Origin: an uncultured Opitutia bacterium
Lineage (GTDB): Bacteria > Verrucomicrobiota > Verrucomicrobiia > Opitutales > Opitutaceae
Assembly: GCA_903827245.1 (NCBI GenBank)
Contig: CAIKHO010000027.1
Coordinates: forward strand, 1 to 64,000
Direction: 5' to 3'
DNA: 64,000 nt
The position numbers and the translations under genes are program-made. This document shows, one piece after another, positions 35,177 through 45,016 of the stretch. The notes beneath the pieces were generated by a model, which worked only from the letters and a program-made list of their open reading frames with translations, made no database searches and was not told the origin of the DNA. Position 1 is the stretch's first letter. Each line of letters begins with the position of its first letter.

Positions 35177-35223
35177 TTTGCCGGTCCAACGACGACCACG
35201 AGCGGTGCGGTGCGTGAACCGCC

Positions 35224-36597
35224 CTAGCCTCGCGCCACTCGCTCGAGGATTTTCTCGGAGGCCTGGCTGCCCATCTCCATGATCCCGAGATCGAAACTTT
35301 CGTTGGGCGCGTGCAAATTGTCCTCAGGCAGGAACAGTCCCATCATGATGGCGTCGAGCCCAAGTTCCCTTTTCAAGTCGGCGATGAGCCCCACGCTTCC
35401 GCCCTCGCGCAGGTACAGCGGCGCCCTGCCCCACACCTCGGTGACCGCGGCATCCGTGGCCCGAAATGCCCGGGCCAGCACCGGCGACTGGTCCTTGGGC
35501 GTGTTGGGGCGGTCCGGCGGCACCACGACATACGGCGTCGCCTCGTGCTGCTCGGTCAGCTTGAGCTTCAATCCGGGCGGCACTCGATCGCGAACAGCCT
35601 GAAAGATCAGTTTTTTCATTTTCTCCGGGTCCTGATTGGACACGAGGCGGCAGCTGATCTTAACCCGCGCCTTGCTCGGTATGACCGTCTTTGAGCCCTC
35701 CCCTTGGTATCCCCCGCCGAAGCCATTGAATTCCAGCGTGGGCAGGAAGCGAATCGCCTCGAACGGGGTGTAGCCTGTCGGCACGTAAAACCGCTCGATG
35801 CCGAGAAATTCCGCATAGTCCTTTTCCTTCAGCCCGAGCCGCACCAGCTGTTCACGCTCCCACGGCTCCACGTCCCGCACATCGTCATAGAATCCCGGGA
35901 TATTCACTCGCCCATCGGCGGCATGCAGCGAGGCGCAAAGCTCCGCGAGCGCCTGGATCGGGTTCAACAGCACGCCACCATGCAGGCCGGAGTGCAAATC
36001 GGTGCGCGCATTGGTGAGCTCCACCTCGAAGCACACCAGCCCGCGCAACCCGACGGTGATCACCATTTGCTCTCGGTTGGGCAGGGCTGTGTCCGATAGA
36101 AAAATGAAATCGGCCCCGTCCAGCTTGGCCCGATGTGCGCGCAGGAAGGCCTTGAAGTTCTGGCTGCCGATTTCCTCCTCGCCCTCGATGACGAAGGTAA
36201 TGCGCAGCGGCAGTCTGGGGTCGCGCTCCAGCAGGCGGCCGACCGCCGTGAGGTGGGCCATGAGCGGACCCTTGTTGTCCGCGGTGCCGCGGCCGTACAT
36301 CCGGCCGTTGCGCACCACCGGGTCGAACGGTTTCGTCTCCCACAACTCGAGCGGATCGGGCGGCTGGACATCGTAATGTCCGTAGATGATCACATGGGGC
36401 CAGCGGGGATCGCTCCCTCTCTTGGCCACGATCACCGGGTGCAAGGCGGTCGGCACTATCTCGACCGCAAAGCCAATCGAGGTGAGCAATCCCGCCACCC
36501 AGTCACGGGCGCCGCGCATTCCCTCGGCGAAAGCCGGGTCGGCCGAGACGCTGGCATGCCGCACATACTCCTTCAATTTTTCAACAGGATCGAACAT
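35224..36597 (-). CDS. M20-family dipeptidase (metallopeptidase)
   Basis: A 457-residue M20 peptidase. Metal-binding and catalytic motifs are IIYGHYDVQPPDP, GRGTADNKGPLMAHL, VIEGEEEIGSQNF and the ligand Asp/His in the TDLHSGLHGG and APNES regions. It fits the cytosolic non-specific dipeptidase/PepV-DapE-like subgroup, which hydrolyses dipeptides with zinc or manganese. The C-terminus holds LYLREGGSVGLIADL, a family trait. It stands alone on the minus strand after the Pal-like gene terminator. Confidence 0.92.
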   Translation of the reverse strand: MFDPVEKLKEYVRHASVSADPAFAEGMRGARDWVAGLLTSIGFAVEIVPTALHPVIVAKRGSDPRWPHVIIYGHYDVQPPDPLELWETKPFDPVVRNGRMYGRGTADNKGPLMAHLTAVGRLLERDPRLPLRITFVIEGEEEIGSQNFKAFLRAHRAKLDGADFIFLSDTALPNREQMVITVGLRGLVCFEVELTNARTDLHSGLHGGVLLNPIQALAELCASLHAADGRVNIPGFYDDVRDVEPWEREQLVRLGLKEKDYAEFLGIERFYVPTGYTPFEAIRFLPTLEFNGFGGGYQGEGSKTVIPSKARVKISCRLVSNQDPEKMKKLIFQAVRDRVPPGLKLKLTEQHEATPYVVVPPDRPNTPKDQSPVLARAFRATDAAVTEVWGRAPLYLREGGSVGLIADLKRELGLDAIMMGLFLPEDNLHAPNESFDLGIMEMGSQASEKILERVARG

Positions 36598-36674
36598 CCG
36601 CCCACCGTGGGCAAAAAGCCGGCAGCGGGCTAGTCCGAAAACAGCCTGGGGCCTGCCCTGTTTGGACCGCTGGT

Positions 36675-37130
36675 TCAGCGGGCCGGAGCCGCCAGCACCA
36701 CTTCCACGGCGGCCAGCGCCGCGTTCGTCGCCGGCGGAGCGTTAAACACCGCGTAAACCACCCCGATCAGGTTGCGGGCGGTCACGAGTGTGCTGTCCGG
36801 TCTGCCGTTAGCCTCGCCCTTGACCCGCCAGCCGCCGGCCACGGCTGCGACCAGCCGGTGCGCGATGGTCTCGCCGAAGCGGTTTCGATAGACAATCACC
36901 ATACCCGGGTAAAGGCGCTCGACCGGAATCGACTTCACCACCACCACCGCGCCGTCATCGAAAAAGGGCAGCATCGAAGCACCCTGCACACGCATCACCC
37001 GCAGTCCGGCATGGGCGGATGCCAGCTTACAGGCATCCCCCAGGGGATCGGCCGTCCCCTCGCACCGGGCCACCGGATTAGCGGCCAGTGCCAGGATGAA
37101 AACGAGCCACGTGATGCCGCAGGCTTTCAT
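36675..37130 (-). CDS. Secreted S26-like (signal-peptidase-fold) protein 2, Ser/His type
   Basis: A 151-residue protein with a signal peptide (about 1-23). It is homologous to the protein at 33246: Ser52 in VQGASMLPFFDDGAVVVVK and His91 in GETIAHRLVA, the same Ser/His arrangement where bacterial signal peptidase I has Lys. Spacing and hydrophobic beta strands agree with the S24/S26 fold. It is too small and has no membrane anchor of the usual type, so a standard signal peptidase role is unlikely. It lies between the M20 peptidase and purH genes on the minus strand. Confidence 0.65.
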   Translation of the reverse strand: MKACGITWLVFILALAANPVARCEGTADPLGDACKLASAHAGLRVMRVQGASMLPFFDDGAVVVVKSIPVERLYPGMVIVYRNRFGETIAHRLVAAVAGGWRVKGEANGRPDSTLVTARNLIGVVYAVFNAPPATNAALAAVEVVLAAPAR

Positions 37131-37291
37131 ATACTTGGTATCCAGCCTAAACCATGCTGCGGAATTGCGGGCTGGATCGGCTCGGCATGAAGCAGCCGGA
37201 AAGGATAGCGGAGATTTTTCATCGTCACGAACTCCACCACCGCCGCATCCGGGCCTCGTGGCAAAGCTGGAATTGTAACGCGTGCGTTACT

Positions 37292-38842
37292 TCAATGCCT
37301 GAAGTGGCGTATGCCGGTGAAGACCATCGCCATGCCGCGTTCATCGGCGGCCTTGATCACTTCCTCGTCCCGGATGGCCCCGCCGGGCTGGATGGCCGCG
37401 GTGGCGCCGGCGTCAGCGGCCGCAATGAGTCCATCCGCAAACGGGAAAAGCGCTTCGCTCGCGACAGCGGAGCCCTTGAGGCTGAGACCCGCTTCGCCGG
37501 CTTTCCACACGGCGATGCGCGAGCTGTCCACCCGGGCCATCTGGCCTGCCCCGACACCCAGCGTCTGCTCTCCGCGACAATAGACAATGGAGTTGGATTT
37601 CACGTGCTTGCCGACCTTCCACCCAAACAACAGGGCCGCCCATTCCTCCTCCGTGGGCTGGCGCCTGGTCACCACCCTGAAATCCGCCACCTTGCCGAGG
37701 GTGCGGTCGCGATCCTGCACCAGCACTCCGCCGACCACGGAACGGATCTCCTGCAATGCGTCCGCGCCCAATCCTTCCTTCACAATCATCAGACGGAGAT
37801 TTTTCTTCTTCCCGAAGATCGCGAGCGCCTCGTCGCTGAAACGCGGCGCGATGATCACTTCCGTGAAGATCTCGGCAATGATCTTTGCCAGCCCGCCATC
37901 CAGCGTGTTGTTCACGATGATGATGCCGCCAAAGGGCGCCTGCTTGTCGGTGGCGTAGGCCTTCTCCCAGGCCTCGAGGAGGCTGTCCGCACTGGCAACC
38001 CCGCAGGGATTCGTGTGCTTGAGAATCGCGACCGTCGGGCGCTCGAACTCGCCGATGAGGTAGGTGGCCGCCGTGATGTCGAGAATGTTGTTATAGCTGA
38101 GCTCCTTGCCTTGCAGCTGCTGAAAGTGCTCGTGAAACGTGCCGTAGAGGGCCGCCTTTTGATGGGGGTTTTCCCCGTAGCGCAGCGACTGCGCCTTCTT
38201 CCAGGAAAACGAAAGCGTGCCCGGAAATCCGCCCAGCGCCTCCAAATCGGGTTCATCCGCCTGCGTCTCGAGGTAACGCGCGATCGCCGCGTCGTAGCTG
38301 GCCGTGCGCTGGAAAACCTTGAGCGCCAGCCGGCGCCGCAGGGCCAGCAGGCCGTCGGCGGGTCCCTCCATCGCGGCCAGCAGCGGGACATAGTCGGCCG
38401 GATCGCACACCACGCTCACGCTCTCGTGATTTTTTGCGGCGCTGCGCAGCATGGACGGTCCGCCGATATCGATGTTCTCGATCGCCTCCTCGAGATGGAC
38501 CCCGGGTTTCGCCACGGTCTGTTCGAAGGGATAAAGATTCACGACGACGAGGTCGATGAGCTCGATGCCATTGGCCTGGGCCTGGGCCAGATGATCCGGC
38601 TTGTCGCGCCGGCAGAGCAGGCCGCCATGAATCTTGGGATGGAGCGTCTTGACCCGCCCTTCCATGATCTCGGGGAACCCGGTGTGCCGGCTCACCTCGG
38701 TGACCGGCAGGCCTTTATCGGCGAGCAGCTTCGCGGTGCCGCCGGTGGAGAGCAGTTTGTAGTCGTGCTGCCGGACTAGCGCCGTGGCGAATTCGACCAG
38801 GCCGTGTTTGTCGCTGACGGAGAGAAGTGCCAGTTTAGCCAT
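37292..38842 (-). CDS. purH: Bifunctional AICAR transformylase/IMP cyclohydrolase
   Basis: A 516-residue PurH from the ATG at 38842 ([15 protein letters not shown]). The N-terminal cyclohydrolase has [14 protein letters not shown] and [19 protein letters not shown]. The C-terminal transformylase has FKHTNPCG-type [18 protein letters not shown]-type regions and EVIIAPRFS. It does the last two steps of IMP synthesis. The long upstream frame is not homologous. Confidence 0.96.
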   Translation of the reverse strand: MAKLALLSVSDKHGLVEFATALVRQHDYKLLSTGGTAKLLADKGLPVTEVSRHTGFPEIMEGRVKTLHPKIHGGLLCRRDKPDHLAQAQANGIELIDLVVVNLYPFEQTVAKPGVHLEEAIENIDIGGPSMLRSAAKNHESVSVVCDPADYVPLLAAMEGPADGLLALRRRLALKVFQRTASYDAAIARYLETQADEPDLEALGGFPGTLSFSWKKAQSLRYGENPHQKAALYGTFHEHFQQLQGKELSYNNILDITAATYLIGEFERPTVAILKHTNPCGVASADSLLEAWEKAYATDKQAPFGGIIIVNNTLDGGLAKIIAEIFTEVIIAPRFSDEALAIFGKKKNLRLMIVKEGLGADALQEIRSVVGGVLVQDRDRTLGKVADFRVVTRRQPTEEEWAALLFGWKVGKHVKSNSIVYCRGEQTLGVGAGQMARVDSSRIAVWKAGEAGLSLKGSAVASEALFPFADGLIAAADAGATAAIQPGGAIRDEEVIKAADERGMAMVFTGIRHFRH

Positions 38843-38994
38843 GAAAACCGCGTTTGTGCGCGGCAGAGCGGCACGCAGCAAGGAGAAAGCCGAGCCGCCC
38901 GGGACCGCATTCGGGGGACACGCGGCGTTGGGCCCGGATCGTACCAACCCGCGAAGCCGCTTGCCGCCGCGGTAATCCCGCGTCACTTACCGGC

Positions 38995-39393
38995 GTGGCT
39001 TGTTGCTCCCAGGAACTTCCCGGCCTCACGGCCCGGCTCGATAAACTCTGCTATCATCATGGCGGAGTGAGCCTGCCCGCGGACAAACCCCACGCCTTTG
39101 TCTATTTCATCACGATCCACAATGCCAGCGAGCACACCGTCACCCTGCTCGGTCGCAAATGGGTCATTCTCCATGCGGATGGCACCCGCCTCGTAATCGA
39201 GGGCGACCGGATCGTCGGAGAGACGCCCCGCCTCGCTCCGGGCGAACAGTTTTCCTATAACAGTTATCACGTTTCCGGCTGCGATGCCCGCGCCGAGGGC
39301 AGCTTCCATGGCGTCGACGAGTTGGGGCGGAAAATCCATGTGCTCCTGCCCTCGTTTGAAATGACCGTGCCAGCGGGCGGCGCAGGTGAATGA
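38995..39393 (+). CDS. apaG: ApaG-family protein
   Basis: About 132 residues from a GTG at 38995. The frame is open from 38854 but homology begins near residue 10. The ApaG fold signature is FVYFITIHNASEHTVTLLGR, KWVILHADG and APGEQFSYNS. These are small fibronectin-III-like proteins of uncertain function, linked in E. coli to cobalt tolerance and in others to nucleotide binding. The start is uncertain because the upstream DNA has several alternative GTG codons. Confidence 0.82.
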   Translation: MACCSQELPGLTARLDKLCYHHGGVSLPADKPHAFVYFITIHNASEHTVTLLGRKWVILHADGTRLVIEGDRIVGETPRLAPGEQFSYNSYHVSGCDARAEGSFHGVDELGRKIHVLLPSFEMTVPAGGAGE

Positions 39394-39587
39394 GCCTTTC
39401 GGTGCGGCATTGAGTCCGGCCAGTTTCGTCGTGGCACCAAGTGCCACGCACTGAGCCATCGACACAACCTGCCAACCGGCGTTTCCGGAGCGGCCAGGCT
39501 TCATTCCGGACATTTCCGGCCTGCCCGGAACCCGTTTAAATTTGGTTCTCGTTCTCAGCCCCTTTCTCGTCTTCTTTGATCCCTTGA

Positions 39588-40946
39588 ATGAAGTTAACTG
39601 ACCTGAACCGCGACGGCGGCATTGGTGCCAACTCGCTGTTCCTCCAGCTTGGCGACGTCAACATCCTGATCGACTGCGGCCTCAACCCGAAAAAGGTGGG
39701 CCGCGCGGCGACCCCCGATCTCGGCCTGCTGCGGGACAAGAGGCTCGATCTCATCATCGTCACGCATTGCCATCTGGACCACATTGGCAGTCTGCCCGTG
39801 GTGATGCGCGAGCATCCGGACGCGCCGGTGATCATGACGACGTCCAGCCGCATGCTGGTCGAGCGCATGCTCCACAACTCCGCCAACGTGATGATGCGCC
39901 AGCGCGAGGAGGAGGATATTCCTGATTATCCGCTTTTTACCCACGATGAAATCGACCGCTGCGGCAAACGGCTGACCGGGCTGCCCTTCGGCCACGCCAA
40001 GAAATTCCGTGGCCACAAGGACGAGGTCGAGGTGATCTTCCACCCCGCCGGGCATGTGGCCGGGGCCGCGGCCGTCGAGCTCCGCCACAAGCACCGCGCA
40101 ATCTTCATCACGGGAGACGTGCTCTTCACGGACCAGCGGACCCTCCAGGGTGCGAAGTTTCCCGCCGGGCACTTTGACACACTCATCACCGAGACCACAC
40201 GCGGCAACACGGAGCGTCCCGCCGACAAGGGCCGGAGCGCGGAAATGACGCGCCTCGTCGCCAGCATCAACGACACGATCCAGCGCGGCGGCTCCTTCCT
40301 CATTCCCGTCTTTGCGCTGGGCCGCATGCAGGAGGTCCTGACAATCATTCACGACGCCCGGAAATTCGGCAAACTCGTCGAATGCCCGATCTTTGCCTCG
40401 GGGCTGGGCATGGACCTGGCCGACTACTTTGATGAAATCAGCCGGAAGACGCGCCACCTCCAGTTCAGCCGCAGCATCATCAAAGACCTCAAGATCAAGC
40501 CCACGCCCCGCAAGCTTAACCCCGGCGAGGACCCGCAGCAGAATGCGCTCTACATCATCAGCTCCGGCATGCTGGTCGAGCGCACGCCGAGCTACACCCT
40601 CGCGTCCGGGCTGCTCGGCCACGCGCGCAATACCATCGGCTTTGTCGGCTATTGCGATCCCGACACCCCCGGCGGCAAGCTGCTCGCGGCCAAGACGGGC
40701 GACACGTTTGTCTTCGAATCGGCGCACGTGAAGGCCAAGATCAAGGCCCGCGTCGAGCGCTTCGAGCTGAGTGGACACGCGGACCGCGAGGAATTGCTGG
40801 AATTCGCCGTGCAAACCGGTGCCCGCAGCATCGTCCTCACCCACGGCGACCCGCCCGCCCGCGCCTGGTTCACCGAGCAGCTCGCCGAGCTCGCGCCCCA
40901 GAGCAAGGTATTGGATCCGGTGCCGCTGAAAACCTATCTGGTCTAA
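39588..40946 (+). CDS. Metallo-beta-lactamase/beta-CASP ribonuclease-like protein
   Basis: A 452-residue MBL-fold protein with the beta-CASP insert. The zinc motif is THCHLDH (59-65), followed by GHVAGAAAVEL and ITGDV. Beta-CASP features are TETTRGN, VFALGRMQEVL, IISSGMLVE and the final SGHADREEL plus THGD. Relatives are RNA exo/endonucleases (RNase J/CPSF-like). RNA is the likely substrate. Confidence 0.9.
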   Translation: MKLTDLNRDGGIGANSLFLQLGDVNILIDCGLNPKKVGRAATPDLGLLRDKRLDLIIVTHCHLDHIGSLPVVMREHPDAPVIMTTSSRMLVERMLHNSANVMMRQREEEDIPDYPLFTHDEIDRCGKRLTGLPFGHAKKFRGHKDEVEVIFHPAGHVAGAAAVELRHKHRAIFITGDVLFTDQRTLQGAKFPAGHFDTLITETTRGNTERPADKGRSAEMTRLVASINDTIQRGGSFLIPVFALGRMQEVLTIIHDARKFGKLVECPIFASGLGMDLADYFDEISRKTRHLQFSRSIIKDLKIKPTPRKLNPGEDPQQNALYIISSGMLVERTPSYTLASGLLGHARNTIGFVGYCDPDTPGGKLLAAKTGDTFVFESAHVKAKIKARVERFELSGHADREELLEFAVQTGARSIVLTHGDPPARAWFTEQLAELAPQSKVLDPVPLKTYLV

Positions 40947-40955
40947 ACCGGGACT

Positions 40956-41070
40956 ATGTAGTTGGACCGCAGCGATCGATGTAGCCGCCGAGATAACGTG
41001 GCTGAGTTTGAGCCACGCATCCCAGTCCAGCCTCGTTATCTCAGCTGCCACGTTCAACTGCATCGTTTCA
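40956..41070. repeat. Family-E palindromic repeat, copy 2
   Basis: ATGTAGTTGGACCGCAGCGA begins the left arm. CGTTCAACTGCATCG ends the right arm. Inner arms GCCGAGATAACG and CGTTATCTCAGC are inverse copies. The left part matches the copies at 6.2 and 57.4 kb. It occupies nearly half of the 255 bases before the next gene. Confidence 0.8.
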
Positions 41071-41201
41071 GCTAAACCGGGGTGGCTTGCGCCGCTGCCA
41101 CTTCGCGCTGGAAAGAGTCGGTGAGAGTTGCGGAAATCAGCCGGTGCGAAGGGCGGGCAAGCCATCCCGCTCCCGGCCCCTCCATTTCCGATTTCCCTGT
41201 C

Positions 41202-41753
41202 ATGAAAACCCGCCTTGCCCTGCTTCTACTGACGACTCTGCTGTCCGCCGATTTCCTTTCCGCCGCCACCCCGACGCCGGACGAGGCGCTGGCCGCCATC
41301 AAGACCCTGGACGAGCACCTGCTGTCGGATGCCGCCACCAACGCCGCCAAGGTGATCACCCAGTTTGCCCAGCAGAGCAAGCAGGTGACCTTGACCCTCG
41401 GGGCCGATACCACGCCGTGGCTGCTCGAAAGCCCCACTCCCGACAAGGAGACACGCGCAGTCAATGCGCTCCTGCTCGGGGTCTACATTGCCGGAAACAC
41501 GAAGGCCCAGCTGGCGGCGAAGAAGGCCGAGGATGACCCCTACTCCGGCTGGCTCGCGGTGATTCACGCCTATCCCGTGCTTCAGGCCGCAAACAAATTT
41601 TCCAGCCCTTCGATAGAACGCTTCATCCGTCAGGAGGCAGCAGGCCGGCTGAAGCAGCATGCCGAGGACGTTAAACTTAAGAATCTGAAGGCAGACCAGG
41701 CCGCAGAGGCCAGCCCCGCGAGGATTGTGGTTCCGACCTTTCAAAAACCATAG
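41202..41753 (+). CDS. Secreted helical protein of unknown function
   Basis: A 183-residue protein from the ATG at 41202. A signal peptide (1-21) ends near LSAATPT. The rest is Ala/Lys/Gln-rich and mostly helical (LDEHLLSDAATNAAKVITQF, LAAKKAEDDPY). No family recognised. The gene stands alone on the plus strand between a family-E repeat and a hairpin. Confidence 0.7.
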   Translation: MKTRLALLLLTTLLSADFLSAATPTPDEALAAIKTLDEHLLSDAATNAAKVITQFAQQSKQVTLTLGADTTPWLLESPTPDKETRAVNALLLGVYIAGNTKAQLAAKKAEDDPYSGWLAVIHAYPVLQAANKFSSPSIERFIRQEAAGRLKQHAEDVKLKNLKADQAAEASPARIVVPTFQKP

Positions 41754-41756
41754 GCT

Positions 41757-41776
41757 GGCCGGACTGTAGTCCGGCC
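41757..41776. repeat. Perfect small palindrome, possible terminator
   Basis: GGCCGGACT and AGTCCGGCC flank a GT loop (41757-41776), four bases after the stop codon. It can act as a hairpin terminator on both strands, although no T-run follows. Confidence 0.6.
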
Positions 41777-41845
41777 GTCGAACCGGGGAAGCGAGGGTGC
41801 TGGGCTCCCTGTTCTTGATATCGGCCCTTAACGCGCGGGCGATGG

Positions 41846-42646
41846 CTACATTTTCATCAACTGCTCCAGCCTCGTGCACATCGCCGGGCTGCCCGCGACA
41901 TAGATGATGCGCTTCATTTTCAGGTCGAATTGCCGCATCGGCAGCTGCTCACCATTCAGGAAATGCACTTCGCCTCCGGTGGCGAGCACGAGCGGGATGG
42001 CGGCGGCCAGGTCCCAGATCTTCACATTGTAGTCGACGCAGCCGTCGAGGAGGCCTGCCGCCACATAGGCCAGGTGCAGCGTGGCGCTGCCGAGGCCGCG
42101 GATCTTGAACTGCGACAGCACGCCACTCGCCATCGGCATGAGTGTCTTGTCAAAAGGGCTGTGAAAACCGATGAGCGTCTCCTTGTGGGGTGGCGCCGTC
42201 GCCACTTTTGCGGGCCGGTCTCCATCCCACATCCCGAAGCCGGGACCACCCTGCATGAGCGTGCGCCGGCCCAGATCGTAAACCACGCCATAGACCGGCT
42301 GGCCGGCTTCCATCAGGCCCAGGGAAATGGCACAGTGCGGAATGCCGAGGGCAAAGTTGTTCGTGCCGTCGATGGGATCGAGGACCCAGCAAAAGCGCGC
42401 CGTCACCGGGATCGGCGCATCCGTATCGGCCAGCTCCTCGCTGAAAAACTGATCGTCGGGGAATTGCGCCCGCAGCTCCCGGAAGATATTTTCCGAGATG
42501 GCGATGTCGACGGCCGTGACCCGGGTGCCGTCGCTTTTCCATTTGCTCTCGGCGCGCCCGAACTCGCGGTGCAGGAGGTCGGTCTGGGCCATGACCGCGC
42601 CCTTTGCGGCGGCGATGCGGGCAACAAGTTCGGGGGATGACGGCAT
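41846..42646 (-). CDS. Inositol monophosphatase-family phosphatase
   Basis: A 266-residue protein. The metal-binding core is FSEELAD (Glu), WVLDPIDGTNNF and the C-terminal IWDLAAAIPLVLATGG. Members dephosphorylate inositol phosphate, histidinol phosphate or 3'-phosphoadenosine phosphate with magnesium. The sequence alone does not single out one. It is about 60 bases from the helical secreted protein on the opposite strand and is not clearly in an operon. Confidence 0.9.
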   Translation of the reverse strand: MPSSPELVARIAAAKGAVMAQTDLLHREFGRAESKWKSDGTRVTAVDIAISENIFRELRAQFPDDQFFSEELADTDAPIPVTARFCWVLDPIDGTNNFALGIPHCAISLGLMEAGQPVYGVVYDLGRRTLMQGGPGFGMWDGDRPAKVATAPPHKETLIGFHSPFDKTLMPMASGVLSQFKIRGLGSATLHLAYVAAGLLDGCVDYNVKIWDLAAAIPLVLATGGEVHFLNGEQLPMRQFDLKMKRIIYVAGSPAMCTRLEQLMKM

Positions 42647-42745
42647 GTCACGCCACCAAACACGCGATTCCCCTCAAATCCAAACGGATTCTACGCCGTA
42701 ACGGCAAGATGGCGGAATTGATATCACCGCGCCCACTAATAATCC

Positions 42746-43300
42746 CTAAGCGTAATCGTAGAGCTTGGGATCGCGGCGGGGCAAAGGCCGGCGAACCTTG
42801 AGGCGCGGTCTCGGCTCCTTCGGATCCGGTGGTGGCGGCCCACCCGTGCCATCGCCATTCGGATCCTCCCGGTTGCCGTCCGGCCCGCCTCCCAATTGCT
42901 CCTCCAGCGCGTCGGGATCGGCCCCCTCCTCCAGCTTTCGCACGACCTCCTCCATTTCCCCCTCGATTTTTTCTCCGGTGAGCTCAGCCATCCGCCGCAT
43001 CATCCGGCCCATCGCGCGCGGATCGTTTTCATCCACGCTGGAAAATTCCTTCTCCATGGCACCCATCGCCGATTCCATTCGCGCATCCTCGGCCGTTTCA
43101 CCCGGGGCCGCCTTTTCCTGAGGGCCCTCCTCCCCGGCCTTCTTTCCGCCGCCCGTGACGGCAAACGGGGAAAGCATCTTTACCATCCGGTGGCGCGGAT
43201 TGTGGGGGCACCTCGGCGTGGTTTTCCCCTGGGCCAGTGTCTTGGCGAAAAACTGGTAGATGGCATGATGCTCCGGGCAGTAATATTCGTAGATCGGCAT
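42746..43300 (-). CDS. FmdB-type zinc-ribbon protein with long acidic tail
   Basis: A 184-residue protein. The N-terminus MPIYEYYCPEHHAIYQFF with later CPHNP gives an FmdB-like ribbon, although the usual second cysteines are partly replaced by His (YYCPEHH). The rest is a charged tail (EKEFSSVDENDPRAM, then Pro-rich PPPPDPKEPRP) that makes it about twice the usual FmdB length. FmdB proteins are presumed regulators. No target evident. Confidence 0.8.
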   Translation of the reverse strand: MPIYEYYCPEHHAIYQFFAKTLAQGKTTPRCPHNPRHRMVKMLSPFAVTGGGKKAGEEGPQEKAAPGETAEDARMESAMGAMEKEFSSVDENDPRAMGRMMRRMAELTGEKIEGEMEEVVRKLEEGADPDALEEQLGGGPDGNREDPNGDGTGGPPPPDPKEPRPRLKVRRPLPRRDPKLYDYA

Positions 43301-43480
43301 GACAGGAAGGCGGTGAAGTTTGGAATACTGGCGGTAAAAAAAAGAAAAGCGAATACCTCCGGTCTGTAGGATCGGGCAGACGGAGTGCGGAAACTCCCCG
43401 TGTCAACGATTGGATGTCCCCCGTTGTGGCGTGGGCTCGGACTGCAGCCGCCACGTTCCGAAACACGGGCTGCGCCACCG

Positions 43481-44662
43481 TCATTCATTACCAGGGGCCT
43501 CCCTGGGCGGTCGGACTCCGAGCTGATGACCGTGCTGGACCACGCTGGCACGCCCGCGGTCATTCAGGCGGTCGAGTACATCCGCAAGGCGCCGGCGCTT
43601 GTCATCGGCCTGGGCAAAGATTTCCAGCTGGGCCGGGCCATCCTCAACACTGGAAAACCGCACGCTGACCAGCCGGAGCGCCCGGGGCTTTCTCCAGGCG
43701 GCACGCAGCAGCGGTCCCACGAGCGGATAAAATGACGCTTCAATATCCGTGGCGACATCGAGACTTCGCCCATGGCTCTCCTGCGAGAAATCCGGGTAGC
43801 GGATCTTGACCGTCATGGTGCGCACCCGCTTCCGGTCGGCGCGGATCGCAGGCATAAGTTCATCGATCATGCGCTTGGCGACCTGCTCGATGGCGGCAAC
43901 CTCACCGATATCCTCGGCAAAGGTCTCCTGTTGCGAATAGCTTTTGGCGTCTTCGCGATCGATCTCGACCGATCCGGAGTCGATCCCCTTGGCCATGGCG
44001 AGCATCTCCCGCCATCCGGCACCAAAAATAGCCCGCAATTCATCTTCCGGCCCGGCGGCGAGGTCGCCGATCAATCGGATTCCATGTCGCTCCGCCAGCG
44101 CCGCCTCGGTTTTCGGCCCCACCCCGGGCAGTTTGCCGATTCCCAACGGGGCGAGAAACCCGGCTTCCGTTCCAGGTGGCACGACCACAAACCCCCGTGG
44201 CTTGCGCAGTTTTGAAGCGATCTGCGCCACCAGCTTGTTCGTCGCGATGCCGAATGAAACCGTGATTTGCAGCTGGTCCCAGGTCTTCTGCTGCAGGCGG
44301 CGGACCGCCATCTCGATTTCCTCCGAGCTCTTGAAGCCACACGGGCTCAGGTCAAGATACCCCTCGTCGATCGAGTTGCGCTGCACCTGCGGCGTGAGTG
44401 TCTCGCAGATTTCAAACATTTGGCGCGAGTATTGGCCGTAAAGCCCGGAACTGTGCGAAACGAGGATCAGGTCCGGGCAAACGCGCAGCGCCCGGGTCGT
44501 GGGCATCGGGGTGTAGACACCGCAGGCCCGCGCCTCATAGCTGGCGGAGGAGATGATGCCGCGCTGCCGGCCGCCCACCGCGACCTTTTTGCCCCGCAGT
44601 TCAGGCTTCAATGCCTGCTCGACGGACACGAAAAACGCGTCGGCATCAAGATGAACGATCAT
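43481..44662 (-). CDS. dinB: DNA polymerase IV (Y-family)
   Basis: A 393-residue Y-family polymerase from the ATG at 44662 (a GTG lies 12 bases before). The catalytic motifs are VHLDADAFFVSVE and YLDLS, the steric-gate region SYEARACGVYTPM, and the HhH motif GIGKLPGVGPKTEAAL. The little-finger region follows. It copies damaged DNA in translesion synthesis. The upstream gene is divergent. No clear LexA box seen. Confidence 0.93.
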   Translation of the reverse strand: MIVHLDADAFFVSVEQALKPELRGKKVAVGGRQRGIISSASYEARACGVYTPMPTTRALRVCPDLILVSHSSGLYGQYSRQMFEICETLTPQVQRNSIDEGYLDLSPCGFKSSEEIEMAVRRLQQKTWDQLQITVSFGIATNKLVAQIASKLRKPRGFVVVPPGTEAGFLAPLGIGKLPGVGPKTEAALAERHGIRLIGDLAAGPEDELRAIFGAGWREMLAMAKGIDSGSVEIDREDAKSYSQQETFAEDIGEVAAIEQVAKRMIDELMPAIRADRKRVRTMTVKIRYPDFSQESHGRSLDVATDIEASFYPLVGPLLRAAWRKPRALRLVSVRFSSVEDGPAQLEIFAQADDKRRRLADVLDRLNDRGRASVVQHGHQLGVRPPREAPGNE

Positions 44663-44830
44663 GGGCAGTGGCACGGGATGAAAGTCTCAGGCAAAGACCG
44701 CGCGCCGGAAAGTGGGAAATAGCGCACCTACCCCGGTCGCCCCGGAGTTGGCCCGACGGCCGCATCTACGACGATCCGGTGAATTTTTCAGCGAAGGAAA
44801 CAATTTGGCGGGAAGCGCGTCAAAACCCGG

Positions 44831-45016
44831 ATGAATCCCACCACCCCTTCCCGCCGCGAAATGCTCGACGAGGATCTCCAAATCGTGCGCGTCACACTGT
44901 CCGCCATCTCCGCGGATGTGCGCGGTTTCTCGGTCCGGGCCGCCGACGCCATCCAGGACGCGCTTGTGAACCTCGACTGCGCGCAGGATGAATTTATCCG
45001 CATCCGTGAGCAATGA
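44831..45016 (+). CDS. Small acidic helical protein, unknown function
   Basis: A 61-residue protein, acidic and predicted helical (MLDEDLQIVRVTLSAISADV, DAIQDALVNLDCAQDEF). Divergent from dinB with 168 bases between starts. The codon use and an even amino-acid pattern favour a real gene over a chance frame, but no relative is recognised. Confidence 0.5.
   Translation: MNPTTPSRREMLDEDLQIVRVTLSAISADVRGFSVRAADAIQDALVNLDCAQDEFIRIREQ

Noticed and set aside
38843-38994. Purine riboswitch upstream of purH
   Set aside because: No conserved purine aptamer elements recognised.
39594-41165. 523-codon minus-strand open frame
   Set aside because: Antisense to the beta-CASP gene. Composition rich in Asp, Gly and Val typical of shadow frames.
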